DNA of 6,550 nucleotides. Origin: an uncultured Candidatus Competibacteraceae bacterium (GTDB taxonomy: Bacteria > Pseudomonadota > Gammaproteobacteria > Competibacterales > Competibacteraceae). A program made the position numbers and the translations under genes. Positions 1 to 6,287 of this stretch are shown one piece after another. A model generated the notes under the pieces. That model was given only the letters and a program-made list of their open reading frames with translations, was not told where the DNA came from and ran no database searches. The first letter of the stretch is position 1; every line of letters starts with the position of its first letter. Location of the stretch: positions 1 to 6,550 of the forward strand of contig CALGOO010000089.1 of NCBI GenBank assembly GCA_937960715.1. Direction: 5' to 3'.

Positions 1-35
1 GGTTTTGTTTTTTAGGGGTCAAAAACTGTTCCATT

Positions 36-106
36 CGTCATACCCGCGAAAGCGGGTATCCAGTTGTTCGGTGGCTGACTGGATTCCCGCCTTCGCGGGA
101 ATGACG
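36..106. repeat. Paired inverted REP-like palindromes (BIME-like element)
   Basis: Two 28-base units (36-63 and 79-106) lie in opposite orientation 15 bases apart and match each other as reverse complements at 25 of 28 positions. Each unit is itself a hairpin: ATACCCGC/GCGGGTAT (40-47 with 52-59, loop GAAA) and ATTCCCGC/GCGGGAAT (83-90 with 95-102). Two of the three differences between the units form a compensating pair (A-T versus T-A in the stem), so both hairpins remain fully paired. The third lies in the loop. Units of this type, with a GTCATNCCCGCG core, are scattered in many GC-rich proteobacterial genomes between genes. Possible roles are transcript-end protection or transcription termination for an upstream gene outside the window. 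No transposase is visible. Confidence 0.85.
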
Positions 107-176
107 AAAATCTATTCAGAATTAGTATAAGAGCCGTTTTTGCGTAGCTTCTGGCGGGCTGAACCGGGTATTTTCA

Positions 177-190
177 TTGCTGAAAATCAA
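177..190 (+). promoter_or_regulatory. Candidate FNR/ANR-type binding site upstream of fdnG
   Basis: The sequence TTGCT-GAAA-ATCAA matches the FNR consensus TTGAT-N4-ATCAA at 9 of 10 defined positions. Its centre is at 183.5. This fits a formate dehydrogenase-N operon, because E. coli fdnGHI is switched on by FNR under anaerobiosis. If the -10 element is GCTAAT at 212-217, the site centre lies about 41 bases before the start, the classic class II activator position. If the promoter at 240-266 is used instead, the centre lies near -90, which suits class I activation. A 7-bp inverted repeat (GCTGAAA 179-185, TTTCAGC 207-213) overlaps it. The match is seen in the sequence; regulation is inferred. 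Confidence 0.55.
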
Positions 191-211
191 CTGAGTTTAT
201 GAAAGATTTCA

Positions 212-217
212 GCTAAT
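212..217 (+). promoter_or_regulatory. Possible -10 element of an FNR-dependent promoter for fdnG
   Basis: GCTAAT matches the TATAAT consensus at four of six positions and sits where a class II FNR promoter needs its -10 box relative to the site at 177-190 (expected start near 224). No good -35 box precedes it, which is normal for activator-dependent promoters. The support is mainly positional, so this call is tentative and competes with the promoter at 240-266. Confidence 0.3.
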
Positions 218-239
218 CGTTCATCATGCGTTCGCGATG

Positions 240-266
240 TTGACAGGGACGAAATCTGGCTATACT
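240..266 (+). promoter_or_regulatory. Candidate sigma-70 promoter for fdnGHI
   Basis: TTGACA (240-245) is a perfect -35 hexamer, and TATACT (261-266) matches five of six -10 positions. The spacer is 15 bases, shorter than the optimal 17, so the promoter may be weak or need an activator. Transcription would begin near 273 and give a GC-rich untranslated leader of about 165 bases before fdnG. The FNR-type box at 177-190 would then be centred near -90. Confidence 0.45.
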
Positions 267-387
267 GAAACTGTCGCCTGGAAGTTATTTCCACGAGTGA
301 CAGGCGCGGGGCCGGCCTGACCCTGTCCCGGCGGTGCGTCCATCCTCGGAAGCGCCGCCCGGACCCGCCGGCAGGTACCCGCGAAGA

Positions 388-415
388 CTCGAATCCCGAT
401 CCCCACGGGTTCGAG
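388..415 (+). promoter_or_regulatory. Leader hairpin just upstream of the fdnG ribosome-binding site
   Basis: CTCGAA (388-393) pairs with TTCGAG (410-415), and CCCG (395-398) with CGGG (406-409). T394 is bulged and the loop is ATCCCCA. This ten-pair stem ends 10 bases before the AGGAG Shine-Dalgarno (426-430) of fdnG. It could influence leader stability or ribosome access. No T-run follows, so it is not an intrinsic terminator. I see no gene in the rest of the 267-438 leader and no known riboswitch. Confidence 0.4.
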
Positions 416-438
416 GCAAGGGCAGAGGAGAAAGAACA

Positions 439-3400
439 ATGAACGTCACCCGACGACAGTTCCTCAAGGTCACCGCCGCCGGGCTGGGCAGCTCCAGCCT
501 GGCGATGCTGGGATTCTCGCCCCAGCCGGCGCTGGCGGAAATCCGCAATTTCAAGCTGTCCCGCACCACCGAAACCCGCAACACCTGTCCCTACTGTTCG
601 GTGAGTTGCGGCGTGTTGATCTACTCCCTCGGCGACAAATCCAAGAACGCCAGGGCCGAGATCATCCATATCGAGGGCGACCCGGACAATCCGGTCAATC
701 GCGGCACCCTCTGCCCGAAAGGCGCCGGCCTGCTGGACATGATCCACAGCGCCAACCGGCTGAAGCATCCGGAAGTACGCGAGCCCGGCGCCAGCGAATG
801 GAAGCGCATCACCTGGGACGAAGCGCTCGACCGTATCGCCCGGCACATGAAGGCCGACCGGGACGCCCAGTTCATCAAGACCAATGCCGACGGCGTGACG
901 GTCAACCGCTGGAACACCACCGGCTTCCTGGCCAGTTCCGCCGCCAGCAACGAGGCCGGTTACCTGACGCACAAGGTGCTGCGCGGCCTCGGCGTCGTCA
1001 CCCTCGACACCCAGGCGCGCATCTGACACGCCCCGACGGTGGCCAGTCTGGCTCCGACGTTCGGGCGTGGCGCGATGACCAACCATTGGGTGGACATCAA
1101 GAACGCTGATTTAGTCCTGGTCATGGGCGGCAACGCCGCCGAGGCACACCCCTGCGGGTTCAAGTGGGTGGTGGAAGCCAAGGCCAGCCGCAAGGCCAAG
1201 CTCGTCGTCGTGGACCCGCGCTTCACGCGCTCCGCGGCGGTCTCCGATTTCTACGCGCCCATTCGCGCCGGCAGCGACATCGCCTTTCTGGGCGGGGTCA
1301 TTCATTACCTGCTGGCCAACGACAAAATCCATCACGAGTACGTCAAGGCGTTCACCAACGCCGCCTTTCTGATCAACGAGGGCTTCCAGTTCGAGGACGG
1401 CCTGTTCTCGGGCTACGACGCCGCCAAGCGCAAATACGACCCCGCCACCTGGCAATACCAGCTCGACGGCCAAGGCTTCGTCAAGATCGACGAGACCCTG
1501 CAAAGTCCGAACTGCGTGTTCCAGATCATGAAGCGGCATTACGCCCGCTACACCCCGGAAGTGGTCAGTCAGGTCACCGGGACGCCGCGGGCCGACTTCC
1601 TCAAGATCTGCGAGATGATCGCCGACACCGCCGCGCCGGACCGGACCATGACCATCTGCTACGCGCTGGGCTGGACCCAGCACACGGTCGGTTCGCAGAA
1701 CATCCGCACCATGGCCATGATCCAGTTGTTGCTGGGCAACATGGGGATGGCGGGCGGCGGTGTCAACGCGCTGCGCGGCCACGCCAACGTGCAGGGCATC
1801 ACCGACCAGTGCCTCTATTCCGAGGTGCTGCCGGGCTATCTGAGCGCGCCGGCGGACGCGGACAAGACCCGCCAGGAGTATCTGGCCAAACGCACGCCCA
1901 AGCCGTTGCGGCCCAACCAGATGAACTTCCCGCAGAACTTCCCGAAGTGGCACACCAGCCTGATGAAGTCCTGGTACGGCAGCGCCGCCACGGCGGAGAA
2001 CCAGTTCTGCTACGACTGGTTGCCGAAGAAGGACGCCGCCTACGACGTGTTGGCGCTGTTCGAGCGGATGCACCAGGGCAAGATGAACGGCTTCTTCTGC
2101 CAGGGCTTCAACCCGCTGGCCTCGGTGTCGCACAAGGCCAAGGTCTCCGCCGGCCTGGCCAAGCTGAAATACCTGGTGGTGATCGATCCGCTGGCGACCG
2201 AAACCGCCGAGTTCTGGAAGGACTACGGCGAGTTCAATCCCGCCGATCCGGCCGCGATCCAGACCGAAGTGTTCCGGCTGCCGTCCACCTGCTTCGCCGA
2301 GCAGGACGGCTCCTTCACCAACTCGGGTCGGGTCATCCAGTGGCACTGGAAAGCGGCCGACGGTCCCGGCGAGGCGAGGAGCGACCTGGACATCGTCGGC
2401 GGCCTGTTCGCGCGCTTGCGGGCGCTGTACGCGAAGGACGGCGGGGCGTTCCCCGATCCCGTGCTCGGTTTGGCCTGGCCTTATCGGATTCCCCGGCGAC
2501 CGCATCCCGAGGAAATCGCCATGGAGATCAACGGCAAGGCGCTGGCGGACGTGACCGACCCGAAGGACCCGACCAAGGTCCTCGCCAAGGCCGGCGAGCA
2601 GTTGGCCGGCTTCGCCCAACTGCGCGACGACGGCAGCACCGCGTCCGGCAACTGGATCTACTGCGGGATGTGGTCCCAGGCCGGCAATCTCACCGCCCGC
2701 CGCGATCCGGCCGATCTGACCGGTCTCGGCCAGACGCTGAACTGGGGTTTCGCCTGGCCGGCTAACCGCCGGATCCTCTACAACCGGGCCTCCTGCGACC
2801 TGGCGGGCAAACCCTGGGATCCCAGCCGCGCGGTGATCAAGTGGGACGGCGCCAAGTGGGGCGGCAACGACATTCCCGACATGCGGCCGGACGCCAGGCC
2901 GGAAGAGGGGGTGATGCCGTTCATCATGAACCCGGAAGGCGTGGCGCGGCTGTTCGCCCCCGAGCGGATGGTCGACGGCCCGCTGCCCGAGCACTACGAG
3001 CCGTTCGAAACCCCGCTGGACGGCAATCCGATGCATCCGAACAACCCCAAGGCGGTCAGCAATCCCGCCGCGCGGGTTTATCCGGGCGATCTGGAATCGT
3101 TCGCCAAGGCCAAGGACTTTCCGTATGTCGCCACCACGTACCGGCTGGTGGAACATTTCCACTTCTGGACCAAGCACTCGCTGCTGAACGCCATCACCCA
3201 GCCGCAGCAATTCGTGGAGATCGGGGAGGAGTTGGCGCGGGAGAAGGGCATCGCCAACGGCGACCGGGTGCGAGTACGTTCCACCCGTGGCCAGATCGTC
3301 GCGGTCGCGGTGGTGACCAAGCGGTTGCGGACGCTGGAGGTGGACGGCCGGAAGATCCACACCGTCGGCATGCCGATCCACTGGGGCTTCCGGGGCGTCA

Positions 3401-3504
3401 CCCATCCGGGCTACATCACCAACACCCTGACCCCGTTCGTCGGCGACGCCAACAGCCAGACGCCGGAGTTCAAGGCGTTCCTGGTGAACATCGAGAAGGC
3501 ATGA
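439..3504 (+). CDS. fdnG: Formate dehydrogenase-N/O major subunit, selenocysteine-containing (alpha)
   Basis: This is the catalytic subunit of the periplasm-facing respiratory formate dehydrogenase, which oxidises formate to CO2 at a molybdenum (or tungsten) bis-MGD centre. The 1021-residue product (E. coli FdnG is 1015) is read through an in-frame TGA (1024-1026) as selenocysteine 196, followed by His197. The N-terminus has a Tat signal (RRQFLK, residues 5-10, then a hydrophobic stretch to about residue 33), so the folded enzyme should be exported with its partner. Cys50, Cys53, Cys57 and Cys92 bind a [4Fe-4S] cluster. Lys94 and Arg446 match electron-transfer and active-site positions of the family. 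The start at 439 is chosen because it follows AGGAG (426-430) by 8 bases and places the Tat motif correctly; an upstream GTG at 334 would add an implausible leader. Annotation without recoding would wrongly split the gene at 1024. Fdh-N and Fdh-O cannot be told apart from sequence alone. Confidence 0.98.
1024..1070 (+). promoter_or_regulatory. Selenocysteine UGA codon and bacterial SECIS hairpin in fdnG
   Basis: The TGA at 1024-1026 is directly followed by CACGCCC (1027-1033), which pairs perfectly with GGGCGTG (1063-1069) to form the lower stem. The apical part is GCC (1042-1044) pairing with GGC (1050-1052) around the loop AGTCT (1045-1049). It closely resembles the E. coli fdnG element, including the AGUCU loop read by the elongation factor SelB. 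The reading frame continues for another 825 codons with strong FdnG similarity, so this is recoding and not a nonsense mutation. The host must encode SelA, SelB, SelC and SelD; none of these lies in the window. Confidence 0.95.
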
Positions 3505-3514
3505 GGAGGTCGTC

Positions 3515-4405
3515 ATGGTATGGCAATCATTGGATATCCGCCGCCGTTCGGCGACCACCACCCCGATGCCCCAGGCCCGCGAAGCTGTCGAGGTGGCCAA
3601 GCTGATTGACATTTCCCAATGCATCGGCTGCAAGGCCTGTCAGGTCGCCTGCATGGAGTGGAACGACTTGCGCCAGGAGGTGGGATACTGCGTGGGGGTA
3701 TACGACAATCCGCCCGACCTGACGGCGAAAGCGTGGACCGTTATGCGCTTCACCGAGATGGAGAACGACGGGCGGCTGGAATGGCTGATCCGCAAGGACG
3801 GCTGCATGCACTGCCAGGACCCGGGCTGTCTCAAGGCCTGTCCCGCGCCGGGGGCCATCGTGCAGTACGCCAACGGCATCGTCGAGTTCCATCAGGAGCA
3901 CTGCATCGGCTGCGGCTATTGCCTGACCGGCTGTCCGTTCAACATTCCGCGCCTCTCCGACCAGGACCACAAGGCGTACAAATGCACCCTGTGCTCCGAC
4001 CGGGTGGCGGTGGGCCAGGTCCCGGCCTGCATCAAGACCTGTCCCACCGGGGCGCTTCATTTCGGCAGCAAGGAGGACATGAAGGAGCACGCGGAACAAC
4101 GCATCGCCGATCTCCAGTCGCGCGGCTTTGCGAACGCCGGCCTGTACGATCCGCCGGGCGTGGGGGGTACCCACGTGATGTACGTGCTCCAGCACGCCGA
4201 TCATCCGGAATGGTACGCGGGTCTGCCCCAGGATCCGGCGATCAGTCCGCTGGTCGAGGTGTGGAAAGGATGGACCAAGCCGCTGGCCATCGGTGTGATG
4301 GCGGCGGGGGTGCTGGCCAGCCTGATCCACTACGTGATGAAGGGGCCGAACGAAATTTCCAAGGAAACCGAGAAGGAGGTGGAAAATGAGACGCGACCCG
4401 AATGA
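3515..4405 (+). CDS. fdnH: Formate dehydrogenase-N/O iron-sulfur subunit (beta)
   Basis: This 296-residue subunit (E. coli FdnH is 294) carries electrons from FdnG to the cytochrome. Sixteen cysteines fall in four ferredoxin-type groups: 36/39/42/46, 97/100/105/109, 130/133/136/140 and 157/160/172/176, enough for four [4Fe-4S] clusters. A single hydrophobic segment near residues 255-275 (starting after KPLAIG) is the C-terminal membrane anchor, with a charged tail behind it. The protein has no export signal of its own; in this family it is carried out by the Tat signal of the alpha subunit. Translation starts 10 bases after the fdnG stop. The strong AGGAGGT (3504-3510) begins on the last base of that stop, which indicates coupled expression. 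The motif CIGCGYCLTGCPFNIPR is diagnostic of this family. Confidence 0.97.
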   Translation: MVWQSLDIRRRSATTTPMPQAREAVEVAKLIDISQCIGCKACQVACMEWNDLRQEVGYCVGVYDNPPDLTAKAWTVMRFTEMENDGRLEWLIRKDGCMHCQDPGCLKACPAPGAIVQYANGIVEFHQEHCIGCGYCLTGCPFNIPRLSDQDHKAYKCTLCSDRVAVGQVPACIKTCPTGALHFGSKEDMKEHAEQRIADLQSRGFANAGLYDPPGVGGTHVMYVLQHADHPEWYAGLPQDPAISPLVEVWKGWTKPLAIGVMAAGVLASLIHYVMKGPNEISKETEKEVENETRPE

Positions 4406-5012
4406 TCTCGATCGGTACACGGCATCGGAACGGGTGACCCACTGGATCGTGGGGATCGGCTTCATCCTCGCCGGGCTGTCCGGGCTGGTGCTGTTTCATC
4501 CGGCCTTCTGGCCGTTCACGATGCTGTTCGGCAGCAGCACCTGGACCCGCATCCTGCATCCCTGGTTCGGGGTGGTGATGGCGGTGGCCTTTCTGCTGAT
4601 GGTGCTGCAATTCTGGAAGCTGAACACGATGGGGAAGGTGGATTGGCAATGGCTGGGACGCATCGGCGAGATGGTGAGCGGCGACGACCAGAACATGCCG
4701 GAGCAGGGCAAGTACAACGGCGGGCAAAAGCTGCTGTTCTGGTTGCTGGTGCTGGGCACGGTGCTGCTGCTGGTATCCGGCATCGCGCTGTGGCGGGCCT
4801 GGTTCCACTTCCCCGTGGAACAGGTCCGCTGGGCGGCGGTGGTTCATGCCGCCACGGCGGCGGTGATGATCGGCCTCATCATGCTCCACGTTTACGCCTC
4901 CATCTGGGTCAGGAGCACCATCCGCGCCATGTGGTACGGCACGGTCACCCGCGCCTGGGCCCGGCAGCATCACCGCGCCTGGTATCGGCAGATGACGGGG
5001 ATTGACAAGTAG
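4386..5012 (+). CDS. fdnI: Formate dehydrogenase-N/O cytochrome b556 subunit (gamma)
   Basis: This is the 208-residue integral membrane subunit (E. coli FdnI is 217) that holds two b hemes and reduces quinone. Four hydrophobic segments lie near residues 18-40, 55-75, 114-136 and 149-172. The heme-ligand histidines are His19, His58, His154 and His168, matching E. coli His18, His57, His155 and His169 within one residue. The GKYNGGQK motif (108-115) corresponds to the quinone-site loop GKYNAGQK of FdnI. The gene overlaps the end of fdnH by 20 bases and has an exceptionally good Shine-Dalgarno (AAGGAGGT, 4373-4380, 5 bases before ATG), pointing to translational coupling. The C-terminus is shorter than in E. 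coli. It is the last gene of the operon; no fdhE or fdhD maturation gene follows. Confidence 0.96.
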   Translation: MRRDPNDLDRYTASERVTHWIVGIGFILAGLSGLVLFHPAFWPFTMLFGSSTWTRILHPWFGVVMAVAFLLMVLQFWKLNTMGKVDWQWLGRIGEMVSGDDQNMPEQGKYNGGQKLLFWLLVLGTVLLLVSGIALWRAWFHFPVEQVRWAAVVHAATAAVMIGLIMLHVYASIWVRSTIRAMWYGTVTRAWARQHHRAWYRQMTGIDK

Positions 5013-5021
5013 CGATATCGA

Positions 5022-5052
5022 CACCCCCTCTCCCGCGTTGGGAGAGGGGGTG
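5022..5052 (+). repeat. Perfect 13-bp REP-like hairpin downstream of fdnI
   Basis: CACCCCCTCTCCC (5022-5034) pairs perfectly with GGGAGAGGGGGTG (5040-5052) around the loop GCGTT. It starts 10 bases after the fdnI stop. The CCCTCTCCC/GGGAGAGGG core followed by GAGGG is a common interspersed intergenic palindrome of proteobacteria. No T-run follows (next bases AGGGATAAAG), so it is not a canonical intrinsic terminator, although such a stem can stabilise the 3' end of the fdn transcript. It differs in sequence from the REP-like pair at 36-106. Confidence 0.8.
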
Positions 5053-5197
5053 AGGGATAAAGATTCAATACTTGGAGAGTGTGTCGAGGGTGCTGTATCC
5101 TTGAGACTATCGCCTGACAAGCGTATCCAAGGCGGTATAAGGCAGTAGGGAAAGGTGAGTAGTGATAGGGCAAAGTTTCTGTGTAGCACTGTTATGG

Positions 5198-5235
5198 CCT
5201 ATTCTGCCTATTGCGATATTAACCTATTCTGCCTA
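5198..5235 (+). repeat. 13-bp direct repeats beside the cassette insertion point
   Basis: CCTATTCTGCCTA occurs at 5198-5210 and again exactly at 5223-5235, a 25-base period of about two and a half helical turns. The second copy runs into the GCCTAAC half-site at 5231-5237. Two direct repeats flanking the core site are a known feature of attI sites such as attI1, where they bind extra integrase. The match to that layout is structural only; the repeat sequence differs from attI1. The rest of 5053-5197 holds no convincing gene. Confidence 0.6.
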
Positions 5236-5243
5236 ACCAACTG
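5230..5243 (+). other. Left half of an integron recombination core site (attI-like)
   Basis: TGCCTAAC (5230-5237), spacer CAACT (5238-5242) and the G of the G/TT crossover (5243) form the left part of an integrase simple site. Joined to the sequence after the cassette (TTAGGCA, 5938-5944), it would rebuild GCCTAAC-CAACT-GTTAGGC, a perfect inverted pair of integrase core boxes. The site could be an attI, given the direct repeats next to it, or the right-hand half of a decayed attC. No integrase gene lies upstream within the window. Confidence 0.6.
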
Positions 5244-5255
5244 TTGGGGGTCTTC

Positions 5256-5768
5256 ATGAATATTGCACTGCCAGGGGTCAAGCCGGGAACCAATGCCGAG
5301 TCGCTGTTCAAGACGATTGGGTTCGTCGTGGTCAATTGGGGCCACTGCGAACAATCTCTTGAGCTTCTCGTAAATACGCTTTTCCGGTCATACGGTGGGA
5401 GCAAGCTGCCGAAGTTCAAGAAGATGCCTAAACCACTTGCATCAAAGATCGCCTTCGTTAAGGAGTGTGCCGAACACATATCCGCTCTGGCTCCGTTCCG
5501 TACTGAAATCGAATCTCTCCTCAGAGACTTTGAGGCTATTACGCAAACGCGCCACGACCTCATACATGGCGCCCTTACTGATGCGCCGGTAGTTGATGGG
5601 GTGTATTCGTTCATTCGGCTGGACACCCATCCTGACATTCATGAGGTGAAAAGCTTTCAGTACGACTTGAAGGCTTTCCCATCTCTTGCAGAAGCTCTGT
5701 TACGTCTGGGAGCCGATGCGCCGACGGTAGCGAAACGGATTTTTGATGCTCGTCCAAAACATCCATGA
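5256..5768 (+). CDS. Cassette-borne hypothetical protein, HEPN-like
   Basis: This is a 170-residue, mostly helical soluble protein with no signal peptide or membrane segment; I do not recognise a named family. Residues 21-45 (VVVNWGHCEQSLELLVNTLF) form a helix with Trp28 and Glu32. Residues 97-105 (QTRHDLIHG) contain Arg99-x4-His104, the R-x4-6-H pattern of HEPN-domain ribonucleases, in which a W-x3-E helix and an R-x4-H helix commonly occur together. A HEPN-type RNase or its inactive relative, often linked to toxin-antitoxin or phage defence, is therefore an inference. ATG 5256 is preferred over TTG 5244, which is part of the recombination site; GGGGG (5246-5250) from the R box may serve as Shine-Dalgarno. 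No recognisable promoter precedes it, so expression may depend on readthrough from outside the cassette. Confidence 0.75.
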   Translation: MNIALPGVKPGTNAESLFKTIGFVVVNWGHCEQSLELLVNTLFRSYGGSKLPKFKKMPKPLASKIAFVKECAEHISALAPFRTEIESLLRDFEAITQTRHDLIHGALTDAPVVDGVYSFIRLDTHPDIHEVKSFQYDLKAFPSLAEALLRLGADAPTVAKRIFDARPKHP

Positions 5769-5865
5769 TCCTTTCCGCCAATGCATCGGGTGATACGGGG
5801 TTGCCGCCTTGCCAGTGCCACAGCAGCAGGGAGAGCCAATCTATGAAAACCTCTCTGTCGCTCAT
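5611..5865 (-). CDS. Possible antisense ORF within the cassette
   Basis: This is an 84-codon reading frame opposite the 3' part of the HEPN-like gene and the stretch between it and the attC. Its first 35 residues (5761-5865) begin MSDREVFIDWLSLLLWHWQ and look amphipathic and protein-like, in a stretch where no sense gene explains the open frame. The remaining half is antisense to the HEPN-like gene and may be open by chance. A weak GGGGG sits 9 bases upstream of its ATG, inside the attC R'' side. It could be a real small partner gene, a remnant of an older cassette gene, or chance. Confidence 0.25.
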   Translation of the reverse strand: MSDREVFIDWLSLLLWHWQGGNPVSPDALAERIMDVLDEHQKSVSLPSAHRLPDVTELLQEMGKPSSRTESFSPHECQDGCPAE

Positions 5866-5875
5866 GACCGCTGAC

Positions 5876-5943
5876 CCCCAACCCGGCAGTCAACCGGACC
5901 TTGCGCATAAGGCCGTGCAAGGCCGGTTACTTCTACGTTAGGC
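5876..5943 (+). other. attC recombination site (59-base-element type)
   Basis: R'' is CCCCAAC (5876-5882) and R' is GTTAGGC (5937-5943), with cleavage at G5937/T5938. Between them the arms fold as AGT (5888-5890) with ACT (5929-5931), AACCGG (5892-5897) with CCGGTT (5923-5928), and CCTTGC (5899-5904) with GCAAGG (5917-5922). C5891 and A5898 are bulged and a 12-base apical loop is left. On the recombining bottom strand the bulges are G and T, the extrahelical bases that guide integron integrases. The spacing (three pairs, C, six pairs, A, then the stem) matches the aadA1 attC. Unpaired spacers (5883-5887, 5932-5936) separate the R and L boxes as expected. Confidence 0.92.
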
Positions 5944-5965
5944 ACTCGATCAAGAGGACTCAACA

Positions 5966-6238
5966 ATGATTTTATCAACAGCAGCCCAAGAGAAATTGAA
6001 CGCCTGGATCGCTCAGGATACTTGGCATAAAAAGCATGACTCCGACATGAACCGCTGGTATGAGTTCGTCGATCAATACCAGAAAGATCACGGTTTCTCA
6101 ATCGATGAACATGCGCTGAAAGATCATATTGCAAACACAGCAAATTGCGCCACTAATGAGGAACTGATAAAAACGGTCTCTCAGAGAATCTCGCTTGCTT
6201 ACAATATTCTTGATTTCCTGAAACATACCGGTAGGTAG
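5966..6238 (+). CDS. Small hypothetical protein downstream of attC
   Basis: This is a 90-residue soluble, helical, charged protein of unknown function. It is rich in Lys, Asp, His and Asn with three Trp, and has no signal peptide, membrane segment or motif I recognise. AGAGGA (5953-5958) lies 7 bases before the ATG and supports the start. The gene begins 28 bases after the G/TT crossover (5937/5938), the normal position of a cassette gene, so it is probably the first gene of a second cassette whose own attC lies beyond the window. Codon use is far more AT-rich than the fdn genes, indicating foreign origin. No attC separates it from the next ORF. Confidence 0.7.
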   Translation: MILSTAAQEKLNAWIAQDTWHKKHDSDMNRWYEFVDQYQKDHGFSIDEHALKDHIANTANCATNEELIKTVSQRISLAYNILDFLKHTGR

Positions 6239-6287
6239 ATCGGGATTATTCAAAAAGAAAACTCTTTACCATGAACTCTGAGGAAAC

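Larger units (their letters stand above)
5244..5937 (+). mobile_element. Integron gene cassette carrying a HEPN-like gene
   Basis: The cassette runs from the G/TT crossover at 5243/5244 to the G/TT crossover at 5937/5938, 694 bases. Its left end GTTGGGGGTC (5243-5252) is the exact 10-base reverse complement of GACCCCCAAC (5873-5882), the R'' side of its own attC. This is what a circularised cassette requires, and it defines the boundaries independently of the attC fold. It has a compact layout: the predicted start codon (5256) lies 12 bases inside the left edge, and about 100 bases separate the stop from the attC. Base composition is lower in GC than the fdn operon, consistent with transfer. 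Confidence 0.85.

Noticed and set aside
121..127. NarL-type heptamer (TACTAAT on the minus strand)
   Set aside because: A single degenerate 7-mer has little information, and no second heptamer in the usual paired arrangement was found.
388..415. tRNA T-arm (GGGTTCGAG next to TCGAATCCC)
   Set aside because: No acceptor, D or anticodon arms can be fitted around it on either strand.
334..438. GTG start at 334 giving a longer FdnG N-terminus
   Set aside because: It would bury the Tat signal 35 residues inside the protein. The ATG at 439 has a proper AGGAG and gives cysteine, Sec196 and Arg446 numbering that matches E. coli FdnG.
1024..1026. Nonsense mutation or pseudogene in fdnG
   Set aside because: The TGA lies exactly at the known selenocysteine position and is followed by a SECIS stem and an intact homologous frame.
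1111..3633. Long minus-strand open frame of 840 codons opposite fdnG
   Set aside because: It is a shadow frame caused by high GC at third positions; its translation is rich in Arg, Gly, Val and His with no recognisable domain, and fdnG is certain on the other strand.
3527..4465. Long minus-strand frame opposite fdnH
   Set aside because: A shadow of a well-identified gene, for the same reason as the frame opposite fdnG.
5022..5052. Canonical rho-independent terminator for the fdn operon
   Set aside because: The stem is perfect but no T-run follows, and the sequence matches a common interspersed palindrome. Kept as a repeat.
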